From Bradyrhizobium sp. ISRA430 (lineage in GTDB: Bacteria; Pseudomonadota; Alphaproteobacteria; Rhizobiales; Xanthobacteraceae), in contig NZ_CP094516.1 in the NCBI RefSeq assembly GCF_029909975.1, positions 5,580,001 through 5,644,000 on the forward strand: a stretch of DNA of 64,000 bases. The letters are read 5' to 3'. A program made the translations under genes and the position numbers. The first letter of the stretch is position 1. Each line of letters starts with the position of its first letter. Positions 1-7,996 of this stretch are shown piece after piece. The notes below the pieces were generated by a model. It searched no databases, was not told the origin of the DNA, and worked only from the letters and a program-made list of their open reading frames with translations.

Positions 1-1387
1 TGAGCAGCAGCGCCTTGCGATCGGCGACGGCCGTATGGAATTGCTCGAGGGCGATGTTGAATGCCGTGAGCGCGCTTTCCTCGATCGCGCCATGGTCGAA
101 ACAACGCAGCGTATCGCGCAGGATGTCGTCGGCTTCGACCTGCATCTGGTCGAGCTCTTCGGTGGTCTCGCTCTTCCGCGCGGCGACAATCATGTCGAGC
201 AGCCGCTCGCGCAGATGGCTGTTGCTGTCGCGCTCGTCCTTCTTCAGATAGCCGGCGAACCAGGCGCCGAGCGAGCCCATGGCGGAGAGTGCCATCAGGC
301 TCCACCAGATGTAATCGCTGTACTTGTCGAGGAAGGTCTTTTCCTCGCCATCGACGAAAGCGGCGGCGCCTGGATGCACGGGAATCACGGCATCCTTGTC
401 GGTGTCGGGCGTCTCGATCTTCGCGGCGAGCGGGAATTCCGCCACAAGCTGCTGGCGCACCGCGAAGAGCTGCCGGGTGAAGGCCGCGACGGTGGTCTCC
501 GACAGGCCTTTGCGTGCCACGACGTGATGGGAAAAGCTGATCGTCTTGACCTCTTCGTCGGGACGGTCAGGCGAGCCGCCATAAGTCCCGGCAGGAATTT
601 CAGCGGATTCATAGGCCGGGTGGTTCTGCGCGATCGCGTCGGCGGAATCGATGGCAAGGAAGGTCGGCGTGCCCCCCTCCTTGGTCGACGCCGCAATCGC
701 GTCCGCCGTGACCTTGCTGTTGACCGGTCCGGCCGCGAGATAGACATCCGCCTTCTGGGCCCGGATCGCCTCGGCCGCCTCATTGGCGGGGAACTGCACG
801 ATCTCGACCTTGGCGGGATCGACGCTGTATTGCTGGAGGATCACCTTGAGCAAGTTGACGTTGGCCTGCGTGCGGCCGACGACGCCGACGCGATGGCCGG
901 CAAGCTGCGCGATCTTGGTGATCTTGGCGCCCTTCTTCTTGCCCTTGCCCGCTACGGCCCACAGCACCACCACGTTCTTGCGCAGGGTCGCGACGGCTTG
1001 TGCGTTCTTCGGCACGTTGAGATCGCCGCGTACGATGGCGAGATCCACCTTGCCTGCGGCGAGCGCGTCGGCGCTCGCAGTCGCGCCTTCGGTCTGGATC
1101 GGGCGCAGCCGCACATAGCCCTTGCTCTGCGCGAACGCCTGCGTCAGCGTTTGTACGACCTTTAAATCATCGCTGTTGGCGGGACCGACCGCGATCCTCA
1201 GCATCACCGGCCGCATCGCGAAATAGTAGCCGCCCGCAAGTGCGCCAACGATCGCAAGCACCAGAGCCAAGGACACGAGCATCGTCTTCCGCGCCGCGGA
1301 TCGCGGCGAAGATGGCGTGGGCGCTTCGGCAAGCTCGTGACCCCCGGTCATCGATCTCCCAAACAGGCGTTTCAGGCTCAGTTTCAT
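1..1387 (-). CDS. TAXI-family TRAP transporter solute receptor (partial, C-terminus outside window)
   Basis: The reverse strand is open from an ATG at 1387 to the window edge (462 codons, 3' end missing). A short cytoplasmic N-terminus is followed by a membrane segment at about residues 36-57. Then comes a TAXI (TRAP-associated extracytoplasmic immunogenic) binding domain that opens with LRIAVGPANSDD and contains KVDLAIVRGD and HRVGVVGRTQAN. A second membrane segment (YIWWSLMALSAMGSLGAWF) at about residues 360-380 leads into a charged, probably cytoplasmic, helical tail. The family binds small carboxylate-type solutes for TRAP transport; the ligand is unknown here. The membrane anchor and cytoplasmic tail differ from an ordinary free periplasmic receptor, so sensing rather than uptake is possible. 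No permease gene is visible. Confidence 0.85.
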   Translation of the reverse strand, partial: MKLSLKRLFGRSMTGGHELAEAPTPSSPRSAARKTMLVSLALVLAIVGALAGGYYFAMRPVMLRIAVGPANSDDLKVVQTLTQAFAQSKGYVRLRPIQTEGATASADALAAGKVDLAIVRGDLNVPKNAQAVATLRKNVVVLWAVAGKGKKKGAKITKIAQLAGHRVGVVGRTQANVNLLKVILQQYSVDPAKVEIVQFPANEAAEAIRAQKADVYLAAGPVNSKVTADAIAASTKEGGTPTFLAIDSADAIAQNHPAYESAEIPAGTYGGSPDRPDEEVKTISFSHHVVARKGLSETTVAAFTRQLFAVRQQLVAEFPLAAKIETPDTDKDAVIPVHPGAAAFVDGEEKTFLDKYSDYIWWSLMALSAMGSLGAWFAGYLKKDERDSNSHLRERLLDMIVAARKSETTEELDQMQVEADDILRDTLRCFDHGAIEESALTAFNIALEQFHTAVADRKALLL

Positions 1388-1539
1388 CTTGGCCGGCAAT
1401 TCAAGGCGGATAATTGTAGCAAATTTCCCGTCCGGCGCTGGTTACATCTCCGTCATGGTTAGCGGACGGACGAAGTCCCTATGAACCCGGGCGTCACCAC
1501 GGTGTTAGGATAAAGTTCCCCTGAAGGACGGAGGCGATC

Positions 1540-1842
1540 ATGACAGAGCGGCTGTCGGCAGATGTGCGCAAGCAGGCGTTGAGCGGGATACCCGGCTGGG
1601 CCGAGGTCGGGGGCCGCGAGGCGATCCAGAAGACGTTTGTCTTCAAGGATTTCAGCGAGGCCTTCGGCTTTATGACGCGCGCGGCGCTCGTCGCCGAGAA
1701 GATGGATCATCATCCTGAATGGCGCAACGTCTACAAGACGGTCGAGGTCGTGCTGTCGACCCACGACGCCGGCGGCGTCACGGCGCGCGACATTGATCTC
1801 GCCAAGGCGATGAACGCGATCGCCAAGCTTACACCTACCTGA
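1540..1842 (+). CDS. phhB: 4a-hydroxytetrahydrobiopterin dehydratase (pterin-4-alpha-carbinolamine dehydratase)
   Basis: This 100-residue protein has the usual PCD length and the family signature MDHHPEW near residue 47, followed by [21 protein letters not shown]. The enzyme dehydrates 4a-hydroxytetrahydrobiopterin to quinonoid dihydropterin, recycling the cofactor of aromatic amino acid hydroxylases in the cytoplasm. The ATG is preceded by a good GGAGG ribosome site. No phenylalanine hydroxylase gene is nearby, so the substrate context is unclear. It stands alone between the divergent TAXI gene and a YkvA gene. The gene symbol is by family; Bradyrhizobium annotations often give none. Confidence 0.9.
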   Translation: MTERLSADVRKQALSGIPGWAEVGGREAIQKTFVFKDFSEAFGFMTRAALVAEKMDHHPEWRNVYKTVEVVLSTHDAGGVTARDIDLAKAMNAIAKLTPT

Positions 1843-1930
1843 CGTCTTGCAGGGGGCGGTGGCATCCCCATCTTGTGATCAGCACCGGATGCGGCGATCC
1901 GCCGCGCCGGGCTGAACGGGGAGTTTGACC

Positions 1931-2326
1931 ATGTCCGCCGAACAGAGTGTCGGCTTCGAGCCGGCCGATCGGCTCGCGGAAGATCGTGAAGGCGTGCGCC
2001 GCCGGTTCTGGCGCAAGCTGAAGCGTGTCGTCGCGCAGTTGCCGTTCGCGGAGGATCTGCTCGCCGCCTATTACTGCGCCTTCGACAGGCAGACGCCGCG
2101 CCACGTGCAGGCGTCGCTGCTCGGCGCGCTCGCCTATTTCATCCTGCCGTTCGACTTCGTCCCGGACGTGATGCCGATGCTCGGCTTCACCGATGACGCC
2201 GCCGTGCTCGCCACTGCGATCCGCCTGGTCGCCAGCCACATCACAAATGAGCATCGCGAAGCCGCCCACACCGCGCTGAAGCGCGGTGTGGCTGACGCAG
2301 AGGTGGAAGCCGAAGCTACGTCGTAG
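1931..2326 (+). CDS. YkvA family (DUF1232) membrane protein
   Basis: This 131-residue protein carries the YkvA/DUF1232 signature ALAYFILPFDFVPDVMP followed by GFTDDAAVLATAI at about residues 65-95. The segment is hydrophobic and probably membrane-associated. The family has no settled biochemical role. I chose the ATG at 1931 because GGGGAG lies 7 nt upstream; a TTG two codons earlier is the only other close option. The stop is followed at once by two palindromic repeats, so the gene is probably monocistronic. Confidence 0.85.
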   Translation: MSAEQSVGFEPADRLAEDREGVRRRFWRKLKRVVAQLPFAEDLLAAYYCAFDRQTPRHVQASLLGALAYFILPFDFVPDVMPMLGFTDDAAVLATAIRLVASHITNEHREAAHTALKRGVADAEVEAEATS

Positions 2327-2347
2327 CGCGGCGCCACACGTTCCGCC

Positions 2348-2466
2348 GTCATTCCCCGCGAAAGCGGGGCATCCAGTACGCTGCAGCTTCTCCGTATACT
2401 CGCACTGTCTCTGGAATACTGGATCGCCCGCTCCAGTGCGCAATTGCGCACAAGGCGGGCGATGAC
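2348..2466. repeat. Palindromic intergenic repeat, family B, with 16-bp apical palindrome
   Basis: The element begins GTCATTCCCCGC and ends GCGGGCGATGAC. Its left half is a small hairpin (CCCCGCGAAAGCGGGG). Its right half is a 9-bp stem, ATCGCCCGC (2423-2431) with GCGGGCGAT (2455-2463), capped by the perfect palindrome GTGCGCAATTGCGCAC (2436-2451). The copies at 51918, 57463 and 60690 share the 'atccagtacgc...tactggat' core. Confidence 0.85.
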
Positions 2467-2499
2467 AGTGAGTGTGTGGATGGCGCTCACCACGAGCGT

Positions 2500-2623
2500 C
2501 GTCATTGCGAGCCAACGGGTCCGCGCAAAGCGCGGCCCGATGACAGGCTCCGCGAAGCAATCCAGAGAATTTTTCGCGGCGGCAGCCTGGATTGCTTCGT
2601 CGCTTTCGCTCCTCGCAATGACG
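2500..2623. repeat. Palindromic intergenic repeat, family A
   Basis: The left end CGTCATTGCGAG pairs with the right end CTCGCAATGACG. Internal arms 'gaagcaatccaga' and 'tggattgcttcg' also pair. This copy is longer than the other family A copies at 9223, 45543, 50210 and 61439, because extra sequence around 2511-2548 sits in its left arm. Confidence 0.85.
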
Positions 2624-2627
2624 CCTT

Positions 2628-3794
2628 TTACTTCTTCTCCGGCCGCGCCTGCGCGCGGGCATTCTCTGCGTCCCAAGCCTGGAATTGCTTGAACAGCGTT
2701 TCCCTGTCGGCGTCGGACACTTTCGCTGCCGCGGGATTCTGCCTCAGGAACGCCTCGAAGCGCTGCCGCGTCACCGGCTCGATGCCGTGCCGGTCGAGCC
2801 ATTGCTGCGCCACCGGCAACCTGTTCCAGCCGGCGAGCGGGGCTGCGAGCGAGACCTCCTTCCACTTGGGATGGAAGGGCGGGTTCTGCAGCGCCGGGAA
2901 TTTGGTGAAGAACGCGTCCACGAACAGCGCCAGCTTGCGATAGCGCTCGGTGTTCGGCGCCCAGTTATAGGCCGCGAGCACCGCGGGCACCGCGATCGTG
3001 TCCACGGTTTCGCCGTCCTTGATCAGGTTCGGGTAGTCCTTGGACGTCAGCGTCGCCGGCAGATAGTCGCTCTGCAGCGGCTTTGAATAGTCCACGCTTG
3101 CGAGATGGAAGCGGCCGTCATTGCTGAAGGTCGAGACCGATTTGTACGGCTTGCCGCCGACCACGATGACGGCGTCGATCTGGCCGGCCTTCAGCTTCTC
3201 CATCGCGATCCGCTGCTCGACATAGACGAAATTCGCCTTGATTCCGAGCCGCTCGAACACGGTGAGGGCGGTGACGAAGGTGCCGCCATTGGGCAGGTCG
3301 ACGCTCACCGTCTTGCCTTCGAGATCCTTCAGCGTCGCGATCGATTTCGGCGCGATCACCTGCATCTCTTCGTTGTAGAGCTTGGTCACATAGGTGAACT
3401 GCTTCTTGATGTCCTTGGCGAAGCCCTTGCGCTCGAGATAGTCGAGCGTGTCGGCGCGTACGATGCCGAGGTCGACGCCTTGCAGGAACAGGATGTCGGC
3501 AACGCTCTGCACCGAGCCACGGCCGACGATCGGCAGCACGCGGATCTTGTTGCCGTCGTCGAGCACCGAGGCGAGGTCGGCGCCGAACTGCACATAGGTG
3601 CCGCCGATCGTGCCGGTGATCAGCGTGACGGTGTTGGCGTTCAGCGCCTGCTTGGTCGAGGTCGACCCGAACTGGAAGATGGCCTTCAGGCTGTCCGAGA
3701 CCTTGGCCGGATCATATTCGGTCTGCTCGGCGCGCGCCGCGAAGGCACAGACGGTCATGATGGCGGCTAGCGCCATTCTCGAAAAATAACGCAT
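2628..3794 (-). CDS. TAXI-family TRAP transporter solute-binding protein
   Basis: This 388-residue exported protein has a signal peptide (MRYFSRMALAAIMTVCAFAARA, cleaved near residue 22). The mature domain has the TAXI hallmark TLITGTIGGTYVQFGADLA and then VQSVADILFLQGVDLGIVRAD. TAXI proteins bind organic acids or amino acids in the periplasm for TRAP secondary transport. GAGGA precedes the ATG at good spacing. It is the second TAXI receptor within 4 kb and is soluble, whereas the one at the window start is membrane-anchored. No DctM/DctQ-type membrane component is visible, so it may serve a permease elsewhere. The ligand is not deducible. Confidence 0.88.
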   Translation of the reverse strand: MRYFSRMALAAIMTVCAFAARAEQTEYDPAKVSDSLKAIFQFGSTSTKQALNANTVTLITGTIGGTYVQFGADLASVLDDGNKIRVLPIVGRGSVQSVADILFLQGVDLGIVRADTLDYLERKGFAKDIKKQFTYVTKLYNEEMQVIAPKSIATLKDLEGKTVSVDLPNGGTFVTALTVFERLGIKANFVYVEQRIAMEKLKAGQIDAVIVVGGKPYKSVSTFSNDGRFHLASVDYSKPLQSDYLPATLTSKDYPNLIKDGETVDTIAVPAVLAAYNWAPNTERYRKLALFVDAFFTKFPALQNPPFHPKWKEVSLAAPLAGWNRLPVAQQWLDRHGIEPVTRQRFEAFLRQNPAAAKVSDADRETLFKQFQAWDAENARAQARPEKK

Positions 3795-3812
3795 GATATC
3801 CTCTAAAGAGCT

Positions 3813-4673
3813 CTAGTTCTGAAGCTGGGTGAGGCGCTGCCGCGCCTCCGCCGATCCGAGGCCTGCGGCCTTCTCGTACCAGTCGCGCGCGGCCGTCGCG
3901 TCGCCGGCGATGGTCCGCGTATCGTTGGTGCCAAGCACGGCCGGGTCGTAGGTCTGCGCCAGCAGAAACGCCGCGGTCGCATCCTGAGCATTCGCCGCCC
4001 GTTCGAGCAGCAGGCGCGCGGAGACGATATCGCCGACCGTCAACAGGCTCTTCGCACGCGTCATCAGCCCGGCCAGCGTGTCGGCATCGAGTGTCTTGGC
4101 GGGGAGCGTCTTGGCAGGGAGTGTCTTGGCGGGCTGAGGAGGAGGCGCGGGCTGCGCCGCGACGGGCGCGGGCGCCTGGGACTGCAGCGCGTTCTGATAG
4201 GCGGTCGCGATCGCTTCGCGGCTCGGCGTTGACGGAGCGGGGAGATCCTGCGCGTCAGCGCTCGCCAGCTTGATGTCGCTCACGCGGGCCGGATCCTTGA
4301 CGGCGGTCTGCTTTGCCGCCGGCAGATTGGCCGGAGTCTGGTCCGGCGCTGCAGCCACCGAGCCACCGGCATAGGCGGCAAGGAGGCCGCGAAGGTCGGA
4401 CTGGAACACCGCGCCCAAAACTATCATGGCGGACGCCACCAGAACGGCGGCGAGGATGTGCGGGACGATCCTGCCTTTGGGTTGCAGCGCCAGCGGCGCG
4501 AATTCCCCCGGATCCGGTGCGCTGAGCGGATCGGACAGGAAAAGCGGAACCGGATCGTCCGGCGAAAGATCGGCTCGTGCGGCCCGCGCACGGATATAGG
4601 GCGCGGTCGGATATGATTGATCGGAGTCGAATTCGCTCGACTCGTTGGACTGACGGTACACCGTCGTCTCCAT
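3813..4673 (-). CDS. Membrane-anchored protein with SEL1-like C-terminal repeat
   Basis: Using the ATG at 4673 (GGGGAG 7 nt upstream) gives 286 residues. The N-terminal ~85 residues are polar and acidic. One membrane segment (IVPHILAAVLVASAMIVLGA) follows at about 85-105. A proline/alanine-rich linker contains three PAKTL repeats. The C-terminus (ARDWYEKAAGLGSAEARQRL) matches a SEL1/tetratricopeptide-like helix pair. Such proteins usually act as scaffolds at the envelope, but I do not recognise the exact family. It lies 18 bp downstream of the TAXI gene on the same strand, so the two may be independent or loosely linked. The frame is open further upstream, but those starts lack a ribosome site. 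Confidence 0.75.
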   Translation of the reverse strand: METTVYRQSNESSEFDSDQSYPTAPYIRARAARADLSPDDPVPLFLSDPLSAPDPGEFAPLALQPKGRIVPHILAAVLVASAMIVLGAVFQSDLRGLLAAYAGGSVAAAPDQTPANLPAAKQTAVKDPARVSDIKLASADAQDLPAPSTPSREAIATAYQNALQSQAPAPVAAQPAPPPQPAKTLPAKTLPAKTLDADTLAGLMTRAKSLLTVGDIVSARLLLERAANAQDATAAFLLAQTYDPAVLGTNDTRTIAGDATAARDWYEKAAGLGSAEARQRLTQLQN

Positions 4674-5040
4674 GGTGATGCTCCCCATTACTACGCAACG
4701 CAGGGGCATTCCCGGCTTCAGTCTTCTTGTTTTTGTCCAGAAGTGCCCCACAAACTGGAACCGGTAAATCGCCGTCTGAATCAGACCAAAAAACGACGAC
4801 GGTTTGCGCGAATCGGGAGATATTTGGGTTTGATTTAGGCGGCGCGACGGAATGCACCGCAATTTTGACGGAATGGTTGACGGCGCTTAACCATGTGGTG
4901 GGCGGTTCCGCAGGAACCCTGGGTGTCCCCGCTGGCCACCACGCCATCCGCTGTCATGCCGTGGCTTGCCGCCTTCGCCGAACTTTCGGCGGCCGAGCAC
5001 CCTTGCACATGTAGCGAGTGTATGTTGGCGGGCGACGTCG
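4674..5040. other. Intergenic stretch with no recognised gene
   Basis: This 367-bp gap has lower GC in its first half. It must hold the promoter of the minus-strand gene starting at 4673. A small GCCGAACTTTCGGC hairpin sits near 4977. I see no convincing coding frame or known RNA. Confidence 0.6.
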
Positions 5041-5063
5041 CCTGCATCCCTCAGGGATGCAGG
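5041..5063. repeat. 23-nt perfect inverted repeat over a stop codon
   Basis: The arms CCTGCATCCCT and AGGGATGCAGG are separated by a single C. The repeat spans the stop codon (5051-5053) of the oxidoreductase read from the opposite strand. It has no T-tract, so it is not a standard terminator, though it may protect the 3' end of the message. Confidence 0.7.
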
Positions 5064-6025
5064 ATCACCTTGCCCATCGCCTGACGGCCGGCGAGCACCT
5101 TCAGCGCATCTGCGGTCTGCGCCAGCGGGAAGGTGCGGTCGACATGCGATGAAATCTTTCCTTCCGCCGTCCACTTCACGAGCTTCTCGAGATTGGCGCG
5201 GTTCTTCGCCGGGTTGAGCCGCGTCCAGGCGCCCCAGAACACGCCGCGGATGTCGCAGCCCTTCAAGAGCGCGAGGTTGAGCGGCATTTTCGGAATGTCG
5301 CCGGCGGCAAAGCCGATCACGAGGAAGCGGCCCTCCCACGCGATCGATCGCAACGCCTGCTCGGCATAGCTGCCACCCACGGGATCGAAGATGATGTCGA
5401 CGCCCTTGCCGTCGGTGAGCTTGCGCAGGCCTTCCTTCAAATCTTCCTTGCCGTAGTTCAGCGTCAGCTCCGCGCCATGCGCCTTGGCAAAGGCGAGTTT
5501 CTCATCCGATGAGGCGCATGCGATCACCTTCAGGCCCATCAGCTTGCCGAGCTCGCATGCCGCAAGGCCGGTGCCGCCGGCCGCGCCAAGCACCGCGAGC
5601 GTTTCGCCCGGCTTCGGGCTCGCGCGGTCTTCCAGTGCATGCAGCGCCGTGCCGTAGATGATGATGATGCCCGCCGCGCGGTCGTAGTCGAGATTATCGG
5701 GGATCTTCACGATCGATGCGGCCGGCAGCGCGATCTTCTCGCGCGCGCCGTTGTGGCCACAGGACGCAACGACACGGTCGCCGACCTTCAGATCGGTGAC
5801 GCCGGGACCGACGCTCTCGATCACGCCGGCGACTTCGGCGGCCGGCGAGAACGGGAAGGGGGGCTTGATCTGATACTTGCCCTGGATCATCAGGATGTCG
5901 AAGAAGTTCAGCGCCGCGGCCTTGATCGCGATCACCGCTTCGCCGGGACCTGCCACCGGATCCGGCACATCGGCCAAAACGAGATCGTCGGGTTGGCAAT
6001 ATTGCGTGCAGAGAATGGCTTTCAT
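5051..6025 (-). CDS. NADPH:quinone oxidoreductase-like zinc-independent MDR enzyme
   Basis: This 324-residue protein is a full-length medium-chain reductase of the quinone oxidoreductase group. It has the N-terminal GroES-like fold (ALNFFDILMIQGKYQIKPP), then a Rossmann NADPH site AVLGAAGGTGLAACELGKL near residue 145. The structural-zinc cysteine cluster of alcohol dehydrogenases is absent, as expected for QOR. The family reduces quinones or alpha,beta-unsaturated carbonyls with NADPH in the cytoplasm. The physiological substrate cannot be assigned. The divergent neighbour is an SDR enzyme resembling 2,4-dienoyl-CoA reductase, which hints at unsaturated acyl substrates. Confidence 0.88.
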   Translation of the reverse strand: MKAILCTQYCQPDDLVLADVPDPVAGPGEAVIAIKAAALNFFDILMIQGKYQIKPPFPFSPAAEVAGVIESVGPGVTDLKVGDRVVASCGHNGAREKIALPAASIVKIPDNLDYDRAAGIIIIYGTALHALEDRASPKPGETLAVLGAAGGTGLAACELGKLMGLKVIACASSDEKLAFAKAHGAELTLNYGKEDLKEGLRKLTDGKGVDIIFDPVGGSYAEQALRSIAWEGRFLVIGFAAGDIPKMPLNLALLKGCDIRGVFWGAWTRLNPAKNRANLEKLVKWTAEGKISSHVDRTFPLAQTADALKVLAGRQAMGKVILHP

Positions 6026-6090
6026 GGCGGCACCTCAGGCGTTTCGGGACGGAATTATAGTTTGCCCGTTTCTGCCGGATTTAGGCTCGG

Positions 6091-6174
6091 GCGACAATCC
6101 AGTTTCTGCACGCGAGGCTTTCGCCTAATTCCGTGGCGCGAACACTGGATTGCTTCGCTTCGCTCACAATGACG
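6091..6174. repeat. Degenerate palindromic repeat, family A
   Basis: The right arm (ctggattgcttcgcttcgct...caatgacg) matches family A well. The left arm keeps only 'gacaatccag'. It sits upstream of the SDR gene and may therefore affect its 5' region. Confidence 0.6.
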
Positions 6175-6224
6175 GTGCTACTTTCCACAGCAACAACGCG
6201 ACTTGCTGATGGAGGATTCAAACG

Positions 6225-7064
6225 ATGTTTGAAACAGGTCTGCTCAGAGACAAGCGCATCCTCGTCACCGGTGGCGGCTCGGGCCTCGGTGCCGCGATGG
6301 CGCGTCGCTTCCTCACCCTCGGTGCGGAGCTCGTGATTTGCGGCCGTAAGCTTGATCGGCTGGAGGCAACTGCAATGGAGATGCGCGCGCAGACCGGCGG
6401 CAAGGTCACGACTATCGCCTGCGACATCCGCGACGGCGCCGCCGTCGATGGCATGATGGACGCGATCTGGCGCGAGGCGCCGCTCGACATTCTCGTCAAC
6501 AATGCGGCCGCGACCTTCATCGCGCAGAGCGAGCATCTGTCGTTCCGCGCCGCGGATGCGATCCTGGCGCCGACACTCCATGGCGCGATGTATTGCACGC
6601 TCGCGGCCGGCAGACGTTGGATCGAGGGCAAGCACAACGGCGTCGTGCTCTCGATCCTCTCGACCTCGACCATCACGGGCCGCGCCTTCACGGTGCCGTC
6701 CGCGATGGCGAAGTCGTCGGTGCTGGCGATGACCAAGAGCCTCGCGGTCGAATGGGGGCCAAAGGGCATCCGCACCGTCGCGATCGCGCCGGGGCCGTTC
6801 CCGACCGCCGGCGCGTCGGGGCAGCTCCGCCCGGAGGGGCGCGATGAGGGGTGGGCCTCGCGCAATCCGCTTGGCCGCACCGGCGAGCACAGCGAGCTTG
6901 CCGACCTCGCCAGCTTCCTGGTCTCGGATCGCGCGGGTTACATTAATGGCGAGATGGTGGTGATCGACGGCGGCGCGCATTTGCGGAGTTCCGGCGCCGA
7001 GGACCTGTTGCGCTGGACCGATTCTCAATGGGCCGAGCAGCGCGCCGCGCGCTCCCGCGACTAG
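6225..7064 (+). CDS. Short-chain dehydrogenase, 2,4-dienoyl-CoA reductase-like
   Basis: This 279-residue SDR has the cofactor loop TGGGSGLG (about residues 16-23) and LDILVNNAA. Its C-terminal half, with SAMAKSSVLAMTKSLAVEWG, IAPGPFPTAGASGQL and SDRAGYINGEMVVIDGG, closely parallels eukaryotic 2,4-dienoyl-CoA reductase, which removes double bonds of polyunsaturated acyl-CoAs with NADPH. The usual YxxxK motif reads SAMAK here. The same substitution is normal in that reductase family, whose tyrosine lies earlier; here that earlier position appears to be serine. The start has GGAGG upstream. The function is inferred from these motifs. Confidence 0.85.
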   Translation: MFETGLLRDKRILVTGGGSGLGAAMARRFLTLGAELVICGRKLDRLEATAMEMRAQTGGKVTTIACDIRDGAAVDGMMDAIWREAPLDILVNNAAATFIAQSEHLSFRAADAILAPTLHGAMYCTLAAGRRWIEGKHNGVVLSILSTSTITGRAFTVPSAMAKSSVLAMTKSLAVEWGPKGIRTVAIAPGPFPTAGASGQLRPEGRDEGWASRNPLGRTGEHSELADLASFLVSDRAGYINGEMVVIDGGAHLRSSGAEDLLRWTDSQWAEQRAARSRD

Positions 7065-7177
7065 CCGCGTCCCCGCTAACTGCCTTCCCAAATTGGACTT
7101 TCCCGGCTATCCCTGGCTGGGGACACGACTCACGCGGGCCATCTTCCAGTCACAATATTGAGGGAACCACTCGGGCC

Positions 7178-7807
7178 ATGTGGCGGGTGCTTTTTTTAGC
7201 TTTGATGTTTGGCGTGGCGTGGGGAAACATCGATTCCGCGCGCGCGCAGACAGCGCAACCGGCGCCGAAGGCCGCGGCAAAACCGGCTGCTCCGGCAAAG
7301 ACGCCTGCCAAGCCCGAGAGTAAATCGGGGGCTCCTCCCGCGGGGGTTGCCGGTGGTGCCGAGCCGACCCTGATCGGCCAGTTCGGGACCTGGGGCGCCT
7401 ATTCGGCCACGCCCAACGGCAAGAAGGTCTGCTTTGCGCTGGCAAAGCCCTCATCGTCGAAGACCAACCCGCCGAATCGGCCGCGTGACCCGGCCTATGC
7501 CTTCGTCTCGACCCGGCCGGCGGAGAGGGTGAACAACGAAGTCTCGGTCATGATCGGCTACGCGCTGAAGCCAGGCTCGGAATCGACGGTCGAGGTCGGC
7601 GGCGCCTCTTACGCGATGTATACTCAGGGCGACGGCCTCTGGATCAAGAACGCGGCCGAGGAGGAGCGGATGGTCGAGGCCATGCGCCGCTCCGCCGATC
7701 TCGTGGTCAAGGGCGTCTCGGCCAAGGGCACGGAGACCACCGACACCTTCTCGCTCAAGGGCCTCGCCCAGGCGCTCGACAAGATCGCCCAGGATTGCAG
7801 GCGGTAG
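7178..7807 (+). CDS. Invasion-associated locus B (IalB) family protein
   Basis: This 209-residue protein begins with a signal peptide (MWRVLFLALMFGVAWGNIDSARA). An alanine/proline/lysine-rich linker follows, then an IalB domain with FGTWGAYSATPNGKKVCFALAKP and a C-terminal cysteine (QDCRR). IalB proteins are small periplasmic or outer-surface proteins first described in Bartonella; their role in rhizobia is unknown. The frame is open upstream, but the ATG at 7178 starts directly at the signal peptide. It is followed by a repeat and then rlmN. Confidence 0.85.
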   Translation: MWRVLFLALMFGVAWGNIDSARAQTAQPAPKAAAKPAAPAKTPAKPESKSGAPPAGVAGGAEPTLIGQFGTWGAYSATPNGKKVCFALAKPSSSKTNPPNRPRDPAYAFVSTRPAERVNNEVSVMIGYALKPGSESTVEVGGASYAMYTQGDGLWIKNAAEEERMVEAMRRSADLVVKGVSAKGTETTDTFSLKGLAQALDKIAQDCRR

Positions 7808-7879
7808 GGCTGCCGCCGGTAAGAGCGGTCGCAATCGGGAGTTCCGATTGCTATATTGGGGGCGTTCCACAATTTCGGT

Positions 7880-7965
7880 CGTCATGGCCGGCCTCGACCC
7901 GGCCGTCCACGCGTCACCGCGACTGAGGATAGACGTGGATGCCCGGGTCAAGCCCGGGCATGACG
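7880..7965. repeat. Palindromic intergenic repeat, family B variant
   Basis: The ends CGTCATGGCCGG and GCCCGGGCATGACG pair imperfectly. Internal hairpins GGCCGGCCTCGACCCGGCC and GCCCGGGTCAAGCCCGGGC are visible. It is most similar to the copy at 32848 (shared 'gacgtggat'). Confidence 0.75.
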
Positions 7966-7996
7966 AGTTCAGATAGCAGCGATCTTAGGCCCATTG

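Noticed and set aside
35..1165. 376-codon plus-strand open frame at the window start
   Set aside because: The opposite strand encodes a clear TAXI receptor with membrane segments; this frame has no domain.
2348..2623. Possible small genes across the two repeats downstream of the YkvA gene
   Set aside because: The open frames are made of palindromic repeat sequence that recurs elsewhere between genes.
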